Of a stretch of 33,663 nt of DNA, positions 1 through 9,830 are shown one piece after another (position 1 is the first letter of the stretch; each line of letters starts with the position of its first letter). The stretch comes from a virus: the IMG/VR virus record IMGVR_UViG_3300009375_000012, positions 1-33,663 of that record; one strand, 5' to 3'. The notes below the pieces were generated by a model that worked only from the letters and a program-made list of their open reading frames with translations, did no database searches and was not told the origin of the DNA. Both the position numbers and the translations under genes were made by a program.

Positions 1-150
1 CAGAAATTTAAACCCGTAAAGATGCCTAATGGTGAAAAGCAACTTAAACCTTATCAAGCTAAAATGTATAACGTTCAAGTTCTTGACCCACTAACTCAAG
101 CAGAACTTGATGAATTAGCAGCATCTCAAAAAGCAAGAGGTGATGCATAA
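1..150 (+). CDS. C-terminal end of an unidentified, probably structural, protein (5' partial)
   Basis: Frame 1 is open from the window edge for 49 codons and stops with TAA at 148-150. The visible tail is hydrophilic and Lys/Gln-rich, ending in a short helix-like stretch (ELDELAASQKARGDA). The stop shares one base with the next start (TAATG), so the two genes are translationally coupled and belong to the same late operon. In N4-like phages the genes upstream of this position encode the major capsid protein and its partners, so a structural role is likely, but the visible piece has no recognisable motif. Confidence 0.75.
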   Translation, partial: QKFKPVKMPNGEKQLKPYQAKMYNVQVLDPLTQAELDELAASQKARGDA

Positions 151-668
151 TGACTATAAGTACCAGTGATTTAACTAGTAATGTAGCTACTACCAGTGGT
201 GTAGTTACAGGAGATGGTGTATTTGATGATTTAATGGAGACTGTAAATGCTCAATTAGACAATCAATTTAAACTAGGAAGAATCACTGGTAAAGAGTATG
301 CTACGGTGTACCTAGGAGCACTGCAAACAGTGCTCCAACAGTCAGTTCAATTTGCATTAGGTAAAGAGAAAACTAATGCTGAAGTGGATCTACTAGTTCA
401 AAAGAAGATTACGGAGTTTGCTCAAACACAACAGAGTACAGTAACAGCACCTAACACAGATAGTGTATTAGGCAAACAAGCTACTTTATATGGTGAGCAA
501 GCTAAGGGATTTAAATGGAATGCTGACCAGAAGTTTTTAGACACAGTACTAAAAGCATGGGCAGTTAATGTTAATACAGCTGGTACTCCTTCATCAGGAG
601 TAGATGTATTAGGTACAACAGGTACAGATAACATTAACACTACTATATCAAACGCAAAACCTACGTAA
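150..668 (+). CDS. Putative virion structural protein (172 aa)
   Basis: The start overlaps the upstream stop by one base and has AGAGGTGAT just ahead as ribosome binding site. The N-terminus is Ser/Thr-rich. The middle (about residues 28-95) is predicted helical, with a segment containing GKEYATVYLGALQ followed by a region dense in Lys and Gln. I recall short proteins with this kind of 'tvYlgalq...QKKiTEfAQT' helix near the capsid genes of many tailed phages, usually annotated as structural or hypothetical. The C-terminal 30 residues are low-complexity (Thr, Gly, Asn). No catalytic motif is visible. The neighbours are late virion genes, so a minor capsid or head-tail joining role is plausible but unproven. 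Confidence 0.7.
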   Translation: MTISTSDLTSNVATTSGVVTGDGVFDDLMETVNAQLDNQFKLGRITGKEYATVYLGALQTVLQQSVQFALGKEKTNAEVDLLVQKKITEFAQTQQSTVTAPNTDSVLGKQATLYGEQAKGFKWNADQKFLDTVLKAWAVNVNTAGTPSSGVDVLGTTGTDNINTTISNAKPT

Positions 669-687
669 TACGTAGGGAGGTAAAACT

Positions 688-3387
688 ATGAGTTTCATAG
701 TTGATATCATTGAGGACATCGTTGATGTTATCGTTGATGTCGTAGAAGCAGTTGTAGATGCCGTAGTAGGTATTGTAGAAGCTGTTGTTTCAGGAATAGC
801 TGAATTATTAGGTTTTGATACAGAAGACCAGATAATTGAGCAATTCGAAGTCTATAACCAAGCCCTCTTTGATTCCAGTATAGTTGATAGTAAACTATCT
901 AAAAAAGCAGTTAACTCTGCTGTTGTAAACAATATTAGTTTACCTGACCTAGTTATCTATAACGCTATTTGGGGGGAGTCAGTAGCTAAATCTCTTAAAG
1001 ACTTTGTACAGTATATTGATGATGGTCATTACTACACAGGATTCCCTACTGTTGAATCTCATATTAACTATGTAGATGAAAATGAAGTAGCTAATGTATT
1101 AGGCACTAATCATGGAGAACCTTGTACTCTTATAAGTGCTAATTTAGGAAGATTGCCTATTAGTGTATGGGTAGAGTACTGGTTACAAGAAAATAGAAAC
1201 TACAATCCTACCTCACATGCTTTAGGCGATATTTCAAATGTTGTTGTGAATGCTGTTGCTAATTCTAGTAATACAACAGTAAATCAAGTGTTAACTGATT
1301 GGGATATTCAAATTAGTGATTCTTTTAATTTTGCTGAAGATGCGACAGCTGATGCAAGATGGTTTGTAGATTTAGATAATATTACCTACAATACTTCTAC
1401 TGATGACTATACACTTAATCTGTATACAGGAGCATTAACAAGAACATTAGCAAATGAAGTTCCTACTAAACCAGTAGGCTCCCATGTGTATTCTTTTTAC
1501 TATTTAGATAGTAATCCTACACAAACAAAAGTATTTATTTATAAATTAGGAACAGGTACCTATACTAACTTAGATGATATTGAGCCTAATCAGTCTATTT
1601 CATCAAGTGTCCTAAAAACACTACCTGCTGTACCCTTACGCGTAAACAATGTGAATTACACTGGGGGTTCTCATGAAACCCAAATTAATGATTTGCTAGC
1701 TAAATTAAAAATTGATGGCCCAGGAGTACTACAAGGTATCACCAGTGACTATGGTGGTAATATGAATGATTTAGACCATATCTACGTAAACTTTGGAGTA
1801 CGTTTATGGGATACAACTCAGGGTGGTTTAAAGTATTTATTTAGTTTATTTGATAAGTTACACACATCTGCTACTGTAACTGAAGCTGATTACACATCAG
1901 CTACTGGAGAGAAACCTTATAACAATATTATTGTTACTCATGATGATTATAAGTATATCTTTAAGTATGCTTACTCTACTTACAATCACTCTACTTTATC
2001 AGAAGTAAACGCAGATGTTAACTTATCTAACATTTACTACTCTAATTCATCTAAGTTTACTGATAGTAATATATTGATTACCCCTTATTACGCTTCATCT
2101 GCACAGCTGATGTACAAAGTACAGTATCAAGCTGATAACTTAAGTGAAGTAAATGCTTTCTTAGCTGGTAATGGTGTAGCTGCTCCAGGAAGTACTACTA
2201 CAGAAGGACAAGGTAAACTACAAGTAACTGTACGTATTAGTTATTCTGGGACAGTGCAAGATTCTGATGGTGCAGATTCAGGACATACAGTATTAAAACC
2301 TGATTTAGTTTATCAAAACAATGGAGGCACTCTTCAAATTGTACAGTCAGTAGCTGAAGAAACTACACAGTCTCAAGAAATAATATTTTATGAAATTGTG
2401 CCTAATGGTTTAAACTCGTATACTGTTAGAGCACCTATTGCAGGACTGCATGTAAAAGATACGGAATCAGGAGTATTCAAACTAGTTAAGTTTAACTTAG
2501 CTAATAAAGATGATTTAATGCTTCCTTTCTTTTATGGGGCTATTGATAATATTTCAACACATGAATTGTCATCTATGTGGCTAGCTAGTGCACATACCTC
2601 AGTATACTTAGCACATTACGAAGTAATTGAAGCTAGTGGAGGAGGATTCTTTAAATTATTAATAGCTATTATTATTATTGTAGTGATTGCTATTGCAACA
2701 GGATACGTAGATCCTTCTACATGGGGCACAGTAACACAAACTACTGTAACTTCAGGTACAGCTACAAATGGAACGATATTAGTTACTAATTCATTTGGTG
2801 TAGTTACAGAGCAGATTGTAGTAAATGGAGCAGTAACTTCTAGTTCTATTGCTTGGTCTACAACGTTAACTAATGCAGCTATTGGTTTTGTTGAAAATCA
2901 GTTAATCAGTTACGCAATACAAGAAGTGCTAGAGGATGTATCTCCAGAATTAGGTTTTATCTTAGCAGTAGCATTTCAAGCTAACTATGGGTTAGGTAAA
3001 GGTATTGATTATAGTAGTGCTTTATCTGGTCAAGAAATGTTTGATACTGCAAGAATTGTACTAAACTCATACAGTGGTGTACAATCTATTAAACTAAATA
3101 AAGACTTTAAAGCAACAGAAATAGAAAGACAAGGTAATTTACAGCGTATTAAAGATGCATATACTCCTTTAGAAGAACTTGAAGAATCAGTATCTTTTAT
3201 ACATGAGTTAGGAGATAACAAAATGCACTTATCTAATACAGATGTTAGAGGGTATGTAGTTCCAGAGTATCCTGAAATATTCTTCCTTGAAACTTTAGGG
3301 ACAGTACAAATGGCTGAACAAACATATAATTTTAGCTATATAATGGAACAACAATATCAATTTAATGCTTATAGGCAATTAATGTAG
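688..3387 (+). CDS. Large virion protein with hydrophobic N-terminus and internal membrane segment (899 aa)
   Basis: Start chosen at ATG 688, with a strong AGGGAGG at 674-680. Residues 1-42 are an unusual run of Val/Ile alternating with Asp/Glu (repeats of the type IVDVV-EAVVD), followed by FDTEDQIIEQFEVYNQALF; I recall this beginning from structural proteins of N4-like and other marine podoviruses. Residues about 100-640 look beta-rich, with many Thr, Tyr and Asn. A clear membrane-spanning stretch lies at about 654-671 (FFKLLIAIIIIVVIAIAT), then a Thr/Val-rich beta segment and a helical C-terminus. The position, between capsid-side genes and the ejection proteins, suggests a tail or host-envelope-contact protein, or one that inserts into the membrane on ejection. 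No enzyme motif was seen. Confidence 0.75.
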   Translation: MSFIVDIIEDIVDVIVDVVEAVVDAVVGIVEAVVSGIAELLGFDTEDQIIEQFEVYNQALFDSSIVDSKLSKKAVNSAVVNNISLPDLVIYNAIWGESVAKSLKDFVQYIDDGHYYTGFPTVESHINYVDENEVANVLGTNHGEPCTLISANLGRLPISVWVEYWLQENRNYNPTSHALGDISNVVVNAVANSSNTTVNQVLTDWDIQISDSFNFAEDATADARWFVDLDNITYNTSTDDYTLNLYTGALTRTLANEVPTKPVGSHVYSFYYLDSNPTQTKVFIYKLGTGTYTNLDDIEPNQSISSSVLKTLPAVPLRVNNVNYTGGSHETQINDLLAKLKIDGPGVLQGITSDYGGNMNDLDHIYVNFGVRLWDTTQGGLKYLFSLFDKLHTSATVTEADYTSATGEKPYNNIIVTHDDYKYIFKYAYSTYNHSTLSEVNADVNLSNIYYSNSSKFTDSNILITPYYASSAQLMYKVQYQADNLSEVNAFLAGNGVAAPGSTTTEGQGKLQVTVRISYSGTVQDSDGADSGHTVLKPDLVYQNNGGTLQIVQSVAEETTQSQEIIFYEIVPNGLNSYTVRAPIAGLHVKDTESGVFKLVKFNLANKDDLMLPFFYGAIDNISTHELSSMWLASAHTSVYLAHYEVIEASGGGFFKLLIAIIIIVVIAIATGYVDPSTWGTVTQTTVTSGTATNGTILVTNSFGVVTEQIVVNGAVTSSSIAWSTTLTNAAIGFVENQLISYAIQEVLEDVSPELGFILAVAFQANYGLGKGIDYSSALSGQEMFDTARIVLNSYSGVQSIKLNKDFKATEIERQGNLQRIKDAYTPLEELEESVSFIHELGDNKMHLSNTDVRGYVVPEYPEIFFLETLGTVQMAEQTYNFSYIMEQQYQFNAYRQLM

Positions 3388-3396
3388 GAGTTATAA

Positions 3397-3921
3397 ATGA
3401 CTATATATAATAATTTATTAGATGAAGAGACACTAAATAAGATTAGGGCTAATAGTGCTAACTTTGCTAAGAACGTTACGAATGCAGGAATGGTAAATGC
3501 AAACAGCATGCCTATAATGCCTGAGATGCAAGATTGGATGAAAGACTTTAATAGCAATATGGATAATTTCTCAAAGAATATGGATACTTGGGGAGGTAAC
3601 GAACCAGAATCTGGATTATTTGGTTGGGGTACTAAAAACAATTGGGATAACGCTATTGGAGCTATAGGTACTTTAGGTAGTCTTTATGGGCTATCATTAC
3701 GTAAGGATGCATTAGAAGAAACTAAACGTAATAATGCAGCTAATCTTCAGTTAGCTCAAGCTAACTATGGACATAAGTATGATACTATGATCCCTAACTT
3801 CTTAGAAGCACAAGGTAAAGCTACTGCTATCGGTGACTGGGTTGCTACACAAGGTGGTGATTCTAGTAAATTTATGGATATTAAGAATTTAGCTTTACCC
3901 GAAAGAGCGACTTTTTCATAG
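3397..3921 (+). CDS. Small internal virion (ejection-type) protein, gp14-like in position (174 aa)
   Basis: It starts 9 nt after the previous stop. The stop is part of the ribosome binding site (TAGGAG), a pattern repeated at several junctions here. The first 60 residues are Asn/Met-rich and polar. Residues about 78-100 form a Gly/Leu-rich hydrophobic segment (NAIGAIGTLGSLYGLSLRKDALEE), followed by an Ala/Gln/Asn-rich helix. A short protein with one glycine-rich hydrophobic segment directly before the large helical proteins matches the layout of small ejection proteins of podoviruses, which insert in the host membrane during DNA delivery. This assignment rests on context and composition, not on a recognised family motif. 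Confidence 0.65.
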   Translation: MTIYNNLLDEETLNKIRANSANFAKNVTNAGMVNANSMPIMPEMQDWMKDFNSNMDNFSKNMDTWGGNEPESGLFGWGTKNNWDNAIGAIGTLGSLYGLSLRKDALEETKRNNAANLQLAQANYGHKYDTMIPNFLEAQGKATAIGDWVATQGGDSSKFMDIKNLALPERATFS

Positions 3922-3930
3922 GAGAATACT

Positions 3931-6144
3931 ATGGCACTTAATTGGCAAGATGTAGCCCAAGTAAGATTTCAAGATACAACACAAGCTGCAAACAGTATGG
4001 CTGATGCCCTATCTAATTTAGGTAGTCCTTTACGTGATGCTATGCAATCTCAAACAGAGCGTGAGCAAGCAGCTATTGATAATGTATACAAGCAACATAC
4101 AGCTAAAGCTCAACAAATGGGTGCTTTAGCTAGTGGTATGAATGCTATGTCTAATTACGCAGACGTACAGCATAAGCTATCTCCTGCATACCTAGAAGCA
4201 CAGAAAGCACAGACAGCAGCTGAATTAGCTAGAGCACAGGCAACACAATCTCAAGCTGACGCAGCACATGAAGCTGCACAAGTTGACGCATTTAATGCAC
4301 GAGTCAAAGTTTGGTATTTAGGTGGTAAACAAGGACCTAGACCTGAGTTTAATGGAACACCCACTACTCCACCTACTCTTGAAGTACCTACTGATACCAA
4401 TACTCCTCCTACTGCACCTTCTACTACAGAAAGTAGCATTATGGCACAAGGAGTAACTACTCCACTAGACTCAGCTATATCTACGTACACTGACGTAAAT
4501 ATGTTCCCTGATTTAAAAGGTATGATGACAGCAGAGAATGATCAATCTAATGTTAACTATATACGTAAGAACTTTAAACCACCTAGTGCAAACGCAAGTA
4601 ATGTAGATTGGTTTAACCATAAGAAAGAGATAAATCAATTTCTTTCAAGTAAAGGTATTACTGATAAAGTAGACCGTAACAGGATTACTGACCAATATTT
4701 AGGTGGGTATGATAGAACAGCACAAGATAGTTTAAATGCTGCTAGAGATACTGATTTATTAGATAATGTTAGAACTGCTGTGTATAGTTCAAATAGTGAA
4801 GATTTTAAACATTTAACTAGAGCTGATTACGCAAAAGTATTAGGACCTGACGAAGGTGGTAAGCAATTTGATGCTAACCAAAATAAGGTATACCAAGAAG
4901 CAGTACAAAGTGCAGGGCAAGTAGCATTTACTCACCCTAATGAAGATAACAAAATTGCACCTAAAAATGTACAGCATCGAAATGCTTATGCTAAATTTAA
5001 ACAATTTTCTTCAAGTATTGCTGAATTACCTAAAGCATCAAGAGAAGCATTAGAGACTCGTTACTTTGCTGAAAATGAAAGTGGAATGGACAAAGCAGAG
5101 ATAACTAGTTTACAGAATGCTCGTACTAGAGATCAAGAAGTGTACACTAAGCAAGTGATGGATACATTTAATGACCCTAATACTAATTTTTCATCAGCTA
5201 ATATGAAAAGCATGTTAGCTAATTTAGTTAAGCATGGGCAGTATGATAGTATTCCTGAAGCTTTCGCAGTAATGGAAGGTAAATTTGTAACTCAAATTGT
5301 TAAGAATATTGAAGAAGCTCATAAAAATCCTGGTGAAACTACGGATCAATTTGCTGATAGAATTATTTCTAGTCAGTTCTTACAAGATGCTATCACAGGG
5401 TATGCTACGGAAATTGGTCTAGGTGAAAAGGGCACTAATTCAATAGTTAACTTAGTAGACACTAAATTAAATGTAGCTAAGAAAGAAAAGAACTACACGG
5501 CTAGATTGGCTAATAGTGAAAAGGCTCTTGCAGATTTTGATGCTTTGATAGAAAAAAGTAAGAAAACCCATAGTGCTGATAATATGAATAAAGCACTATT
5601 AAGTAACTTCATAAGCCAAGGTGGTGAAGGAGATCCTACTGGTGCTCAAGGGCAGTTAGCTGATGTATTTAATAGAGTAATTGGGTATAACCCAGAATTG
5701 GTACATAACCCGCATATATTTTACAAACTTATCCGTAAATACAATCCAGGAGTTGATTTAGATTTAACTGATAGTGCCTCAGACCTTGAAATTGGTAGTA
5801 TGCAAGCTAACCCTGGGCATCTTAAGGATTACTCTATGGAAGGTAATAATAACAATGCAGGTAAAAATACTGACTTATTTGAAAGGATATCAAATACTAA
5901 AAAATTGTATGCTGCAGATGGTGATTTAACAAAAGAAGGTATTGCACTAGCAGAAGAATTATTAATGAATAAGACAGCACCAGGTGTGTTAGCTAAAAAC
6001 AATCTATTCCGTACAGATGAAGAGAAAGAACAAGTTAAGTTACTTAGACTTTTAACTAAATACCAATTAAATAAGCAACAAGACAAGAGAGACCCTTTAA
6101 AGAAAGAAATTAGAGATATACGTAATAAGCTTATTGCTAAATAG
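3931..6144 (+). CDS. Helical internal virion protein (737 aa)
   Basis: ATG follows AGGAG, which overlaps the previous stop (TAGGAG). Residues 1-130 are Ala/Gln-rich and strongly helical or coiled-coil (for example AQKAQTAAELARAQATQSQADAAHEAA). A Pro/Thr linker follows at about 143-168. The remaining 570 residues are mostly helical and soluble, without membrane segments or catalytic motifs. Size, composition and place between a small hydrophobic protein and two very large proteins fit the middle-size internal virion protein of podoviruses (T7 gp15-like by position only). Probable role: part of the ejected assembly that carries DNA and the vRNAP into the cell. No sequence-level homology can be asserted by eye. 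Confidence 0.7.
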   Translation: MALNWQDVAQVRFQDTTQAANSMADALSNLGSPLRDAMQSQTEREQAAIDNVYKQHTAKAQQMGALASGMNAMSNYADVQHKLSPAYLEAQKAQTAAELARAQATQSQADAAHEAAQVDAFNARVKVWYLGGKQGPRPEFNGTPTTPPTLEVPTDTNTPPTAPSTTESSIMAQGVTTPLDSAISTYTDVNMFPDLKGMMTAENDQSNVNYIRKNFKPPSANASNVDWFNHKKEINQFLSSKGITDKVDRNRITDQYLGGYDRTAQDSLNAARDTDLLDNVRTAVYSSNSEDFKHLTRADYAKVLGPDEGGKQFDANQNKVYQEAVQSAGQVAFTHPNEDNKIAPKNVQHRNAYAKFKQFSSSIAELPKASREALETRYFAENESGMDKAEITSLQNARTRDQEVYTKQVMDTFNDPNTNFSSANMKSMLANLVKHGQYDSIPEAFAVMEGKFVTQIVKNIEEAHKNPGETTDQFADRIISSQFLQDAITGYATEIGLGEKGTNSIVNLVDTKLNVAKKEKNYTARLANSEKALADFDALIEKSKKTHSADNMNKALLSNFISQGGEGDPTGAQGQLADVFNRVIGYNPELVHNPHIFYKLIRKYNPGVDLDLTDSASDLEIGSMQANPGHLKDYSMEGNNNNAGKNTDLFERISNTKKLYAADGDLTKEGIALAEELLMNKTAPGVLAKNNLFRTDEEKEQVKLLRLLTKYQLNKQQDKRDPLKKEIRDIRNKLIAK

Positions 6145-6155
6145 GAGAAGTATAG

Positions 6156-9100
6156 ATGGGGTTTTTTACTTCAGGTGGTTGGTCTAATGTTGGAACAACA
6201 GGGTTATCTAAAAAAGATACTTTACTAGATTCTTTAATACAAAAGCGTGGTGGCATTGAAAACCTCAAAAGGGTAAAACAAGGGCAGATTGATTACCTAA
6301 GTCAATACGATACTACCCGTGCTACTTTTGATGACTTATCAGGTAAAGGTACTGATTCTGACTCAGGTTATTTTACAACAGATGAAGGTGTTGCATTCGG
6401 AGGACGTGCTCCTACTATTTTAGATGCTCCAGAACACTCTGCATACGCAGGTGAGTCTAGTGTAAGACAATACCAAAAAGAGCATTATGCTAAGTTATGG
6501 GGAGTTCCTGTTGAAGCTGTTACTGATGAGCATATCTATGCTATGGGTAGACAGGCAGATGAAAAGTTCAATGCTTTAGCTTTAGAGGGTCAAGGAACAT
6601 ACGATAAAGATTTAGGCATTGTAGAGCGTTCTGACTATGAAGGTATGGAACCTCAATGGTATCTACCTGAAACAGATGTTACTTATAATCCAGAAGATAC
6701 GAAGTTAGAAGGTACAACTAGAGACAGAGTTAATCTAACAAACCCATTCACAGGTACTAACTTGTACCATGCAATGAATACTCCTGAGTTTAATACTCGA
6801 TGGTTTGAGAATACACCTGAACAAAATCAAATACGTGCTCAGTATGAAACTGAGCATGGTAGTCACTATGGAGACTTTAAAGTTCCTTACTTACATAGTA
6901 ATGTGTACCAAGCAGAAGATGGCACATTCTCTGTATATTCAAGTGATGGTGCTATACATGAGAAGGGGCTTACTGAAACTGAAGTAGAAGATTGGCGTAG
7001 AGAGATTGAGAAGAACCCTAATCCTCTTATTGCTGATAACTGGTCTACAGAAAGAGCAGCACAAGTACTTAAAACAGGCTACACAGGATTAGTAGGTAAT
7101 ATCGAAAGGGCTACAGCAGGAATGCCTAGAACTTTAGATGCAACTGCTGAGTATTCTAGAGGACAACTATTTAAAGCTGAGAATGAAAACTTTAGTGGTG
7201 CTCAAGCAGCAGCACAAAAAGCAGGTAAAACTCCTGAAGACTTCCAAGCATTTATGGATGATATGCGTAAGGTTGCTACTCAAGAAGTAGTAACTGAAGA
7301 GCAGATAGCAGATTTTAAAAAATACTCACTTAACCCTACGTTAGCTCCTGAAGGGTATAAAGACTCTGCTGATTTTAAATTAGTAAACATGTGGAATACT
7401 CGTATTTTAGATAGAAATCTTAAAGATTTATTATCTTTAATGGAATATGAAGAAGAAGCTAAAAAGTTAGACAGAAGAGGCCAGCATGTTAGTAAAGCAC
7501 AGTCTAAAAGAATTGCTGACGACCCTTATGATGGAGGGATGTTTGATTCTATACTCTTCGATATCGCAAATAGAAAAAAAGAATTTGTAGAGACTTTCCT
7601 TGAATCTACTCCACACATGGCTGTAGCTATGATTCCATATGCAGGTGTTCCTACTTTAGCAACACTGAAGCAAGATGATATGGAAATGGCGTATATTGAG
7701 AATTATGGTAAAGCCCCTTCTTCTGAACAAGTAGCATGGATGTGGGGCACCTCTCTTATTGCATCTAGATTAGAGAAACTAAGTGGTGAAGTTCTTGTAG
7801 GTAAATCTAAAGCAGTAAATGAAACCTTAGATTTAATATATAACAAGTTAGCTGCTAAATCCCCTCTATTAGCTAAAGCAATGGCTATACCTGCACGTAT
7901 AGGTTTAAGTGCTACTACTGAATCAGGTAGTGAAATGGGTACCCAATACTTTGAACATATTGGTGCTCAAGATGTAAATAAAAATCTTAGTGCACCTACT
8001 GCTTTTGAAATGAAAGAAGCAGGCATGGCAGGAATGGTAGGTGGTGGTAGTATTGCTACTCCTACATCAATTGGGCAAGAATTATTAAATACTAAGAAGA
8101 AGCGTTTAAATAAGATTCAACAGAAGTTAGATATTCCTGAAACTATTGATGAAACTTCTGCTGTATCACAGGAAGATATACAAGAGGAGCTTAATGATTT
8201 AGATAGTCAAATAGAAGATACTTTGGATAGTTCTACTGGGATACCTCAGAAAGAACGTGCAGCAGCACGTAAAGAGTTATTAGCTCGTAAGAAAGAACTA
8301 AGAGAGTCAACTAAAACTACTCAAGTAACTAATCCTGATGCTCCTTCACCTAAATATAGAAAACAATTAGTAACAGTTGCTATGCAGTTAACTGAAGAAA
8401 TTGAAGCTAAAGAGGCTAAGAAAGCAGAGAAAAAAGCATTACAGAAAGCAAAGCAGAAGAAAGCATTTAAAGGCACAACAGCAGAATACACAGAAGTTTT
8501 AGATAAACTAAATACTACTGAAGAGTTATCTATTGACCAACACCAAGAACTATTAGATGCATTATCTGACAGTGCTAGTGGGTATATTAAAGAATGGACT
8601 GCACTTGATGGTAGTAATCCTGAAGCAGTTGAACAAGCTAAACAAAAAGCTACTGAAGCTATTAAAGAAGTTAAAGCACAGAAAGCTAAATTTGACGCTA
8701 GAGAAGATGTTAACACTACCCAAGAAGACCTTAAAAATACAGAACGTAAGAATGAGTATGTATATAGTTTAGGTAAAACAGAGACTACTGATGTTGATGA
8801 TATTAATGCGTATTTAACAAGTAACTCTGAGACACTTACTTCAGCTGAAATTAGTATCCTAGAAGCTAAGAAAGACGCTATTGCTACTAAACAAAACTTA
8901 GATGTAATGTCTAAGAATTTAGAGAGTGTAAAACAAGATGTACTAGGTAATGAGAATGCTCCTGATGTATCTAAAGATTTCATTTCATTTGAGAAACATA
9001 GACGAAATGTAGAATCAGGTAAAAATAGATTAGGTGCAATAAGTAAGCTTAAGAAATTTGCTACTCATATGCAAGAAAAGGCAAAGCTTTTAAAACAAGC

Positions 9101-9830
9101 ATACGCTAGAGTTGCGGGCAGTGACAGAACAGAAGTAGTTACCTTAGGAAATTCTACATGGACTATCCATACTAATTCAGGTGAGTTTGTAGATTATGTA
9201 GGTCAAGAGGCTGCTTATGGCCAACGTATTGTTGATTTAGTAGATAATATTGCTGAAACTAAATTAAGTAACCCAGAAGCTAGTATCGACACCTCTAAGC
9301 ATCAAAGAGATGTTAATGAGCTACTGACGCAAAAGATATCTAAATTAGAAGATACAGCTCCTAAAGATACTACAAAAGTTGGCGAGTCCGAACAGACGAA
9401 GTCTGTGGAGGGCGAGGCTAAAGATGTAAATGAAATTCTTAAAAGTAAACAAACACAAAAGAAACACGCTTCTGAACCTAAGAAAGTAGACAAAGAAAAC
9501 CAAGTAGATCCTAACGACTTGTTGAAGAGTACTACTAAAGAAATCCCAGCAAAAGATAACAAAGGTGCTGGGACAGAATCTGATACTAAACAAGACCCTA
9601 ATGATTTACTACAAAGTACTTCTACAGTAGAAACAAAAGAAGTAAAATCAACAGAAGAAACTCAAGCACAGGGAGACTTATTTGGGGATTCTACTAATGA
9701 AGTTAAAGATGCTTTTGCTAAAGCAGGAGTACTAACTAAATTAGGTACTGTGTACGCAGAGGGTTCATTAAGTTTAGATCAATGGAAGACAGCAGCTAAA
9801 AAATTAGGAGTATTGCCAGATGGGTGTTAA
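6156..9830 (+). CDS. Giant virion protein (1224 aa), possible detached N-terminal part of the vRNAP
   Basis: ATG follows TAGGAG, which includes the previous stop. Three regions are visible. Residues 1-480 are mixed and soluble. About 490-640 holds mildly hydrophobic, Ala/Gly-rich helices (PHMAVAMIPYAGVPTLATL) and ends in an E-x2-SE-x3-Q pattern (TESGSEMGTQYFE) that I associate with very large ejected phage proteins. From about 660 to the end it is highly charged coiled coil, with a Lys/Ala tract at about 749-772. The tail carries four copies of D-[VP]-N-[ED]-[LI]-L, at residues 1052, 1090, 1118 and 1147. The stop overlaps the vRNAP start by 11 nt. Because the vRNAP lacks the long N-terminal domain of N4 gp50, this protein may provide that function as a separate chain. 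That is an inference. Confidence 0.75.
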   Translation: MGFFTSGGWSNVGTTGLSKKDTLLDSLIQKRGGIENLKRVKQGQIDYLSQYDTTRATFDDLSGKGTDSDSGYFTTDEGVAFGGRAPTILDAPEHSAYAGESSVRQYQKEHYAKLWGVPVEAVTDEHIYAMGRQADEKFNALALEGQGTYDKDLGIVERSDYEGMEPQWYLPETDVTYNPEDTKLEGTTRDRVNLTNPFTGTNLYHAMNTPEFNTRWFENTPEQNQIRAQYETEHGSHYGDFKVPYLHSNVYQAEDGTFSVYSSDGAIHEKGLTETEVEDWRREIEKNPNPLIADNWSTERAAQVLKTGYTGLVGNIERATAGMPRTLDATAEYSRGQLFKAENENFSGAQAAAQKAGKTPEDFQAFMDDMRKVATQEVVTEEQIADFKKYSLNPTLAPEGYKDSADFKLVNMWNTRILDRNLKDLLSLMEYEEEAKKLDRRGQHVSKAQSKRIADDPYDGGMFDSILFDIANRKKEFVETFLESTPHMAVAMIPYAGVPTLATLKQDDMEMAYIENYGKAPSSEQVAWMWGTSLIASRLEKLSGEVLVGKSKAVNETLDLIYNKLAAKSPLLAKAMAIPARIGLSATTESGSEMGTQYFEHIGAQDVNKNLSAPTAFEMKEAGMAGMVGGGSIATPTSIGQELLNTKKKRLNKIQQKLDIPETIDETSAVSQEDIQEELNDLDSQIEDTLDSSTGIPQKERAAARKELLARKKELRESTKTTQVTNPDAPSPKYRKQLVTVAMQLTEEIEAKEAKKAEKKALQKAKQKKAFKGTTAEYTEVLDKLNTTEELSIDQHQELLDALSDSASGYIKEWTALDGSNPEAVEQAKQKATEAIKEVKAQKAKFDAREDVNTTQEDLKNTERKNEYVYSLGKTETTDVDDINAYLTSNSETLTSAEISILEAKKDAIATKQNLDVMSKNLESVKQDVLGNENAPDVSKDFISFEKHRRNVESGKNRLGAISKLKKFATHMQEKAKLLKQAYARVAGSDRTEVVTLGNSTWTIHTNSGEFVDYVGQEAAYGQRIVDLVDNIAETKLSNPEASIDTSKHQRDVNELLTQKISKLEDTAPKDTTKVGESEQTKSVEGEAKDVNEILKSKQTQKKHASEPKKVDKENQVDPNDLLKSTTKEIPAKDNKGAGTESDTKQDPNDLLQSTSTVETKEVKSTEETQAQGDLFGDSTNEVKDAFAKAGVLTKLGTVYAEGSLSLDQWKTAAKKLGVLPDGC
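9381..9416 (+). repeat. GC-rich palindromic element, in frame, inside the 1224-aa gene
   Basis: A perfect 6-bp stem (ACAGAC 9392-9397, GTCTGT 9401-9406) encloses a GAA loop. It is extended by TCC 9387-9389 pairing with GGA 9407-9409 across a two-base bulge, and it is bracketed by direct repeats GGCGAG at 9381-9386 and 9411-9416. The stretch is much more GC-rich than the surrounding coding sequence. It adds about 12 residues (from about 1076) in frame, between the first and second copies of the D-x-N-x-x-L repeat. It could be an inserted palindromic mini-element; the C-GAA-G triloop also resembles a vRNAP-type hairpin. Confidence 0.5.

Noticed and set aside
8321-8983. 220-codon - strand open frame antisense to the 1224-aa gene
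   Set aside because: It mirrors the Lys/Glu/Ala coiled-coil coding region; its Ser/Leu/Phe-rich composition is the expected antisense of such codons, and the + strand gene is continuous and better supported.
9808-9830. Programmed frameshift joining the 1224-aa protein to the vRNAP
   Set aside because: A +1 shift would be needed within a 23-nt window, no slippery sequence is evident, and the vRNAP ATG has its own AGGAG.
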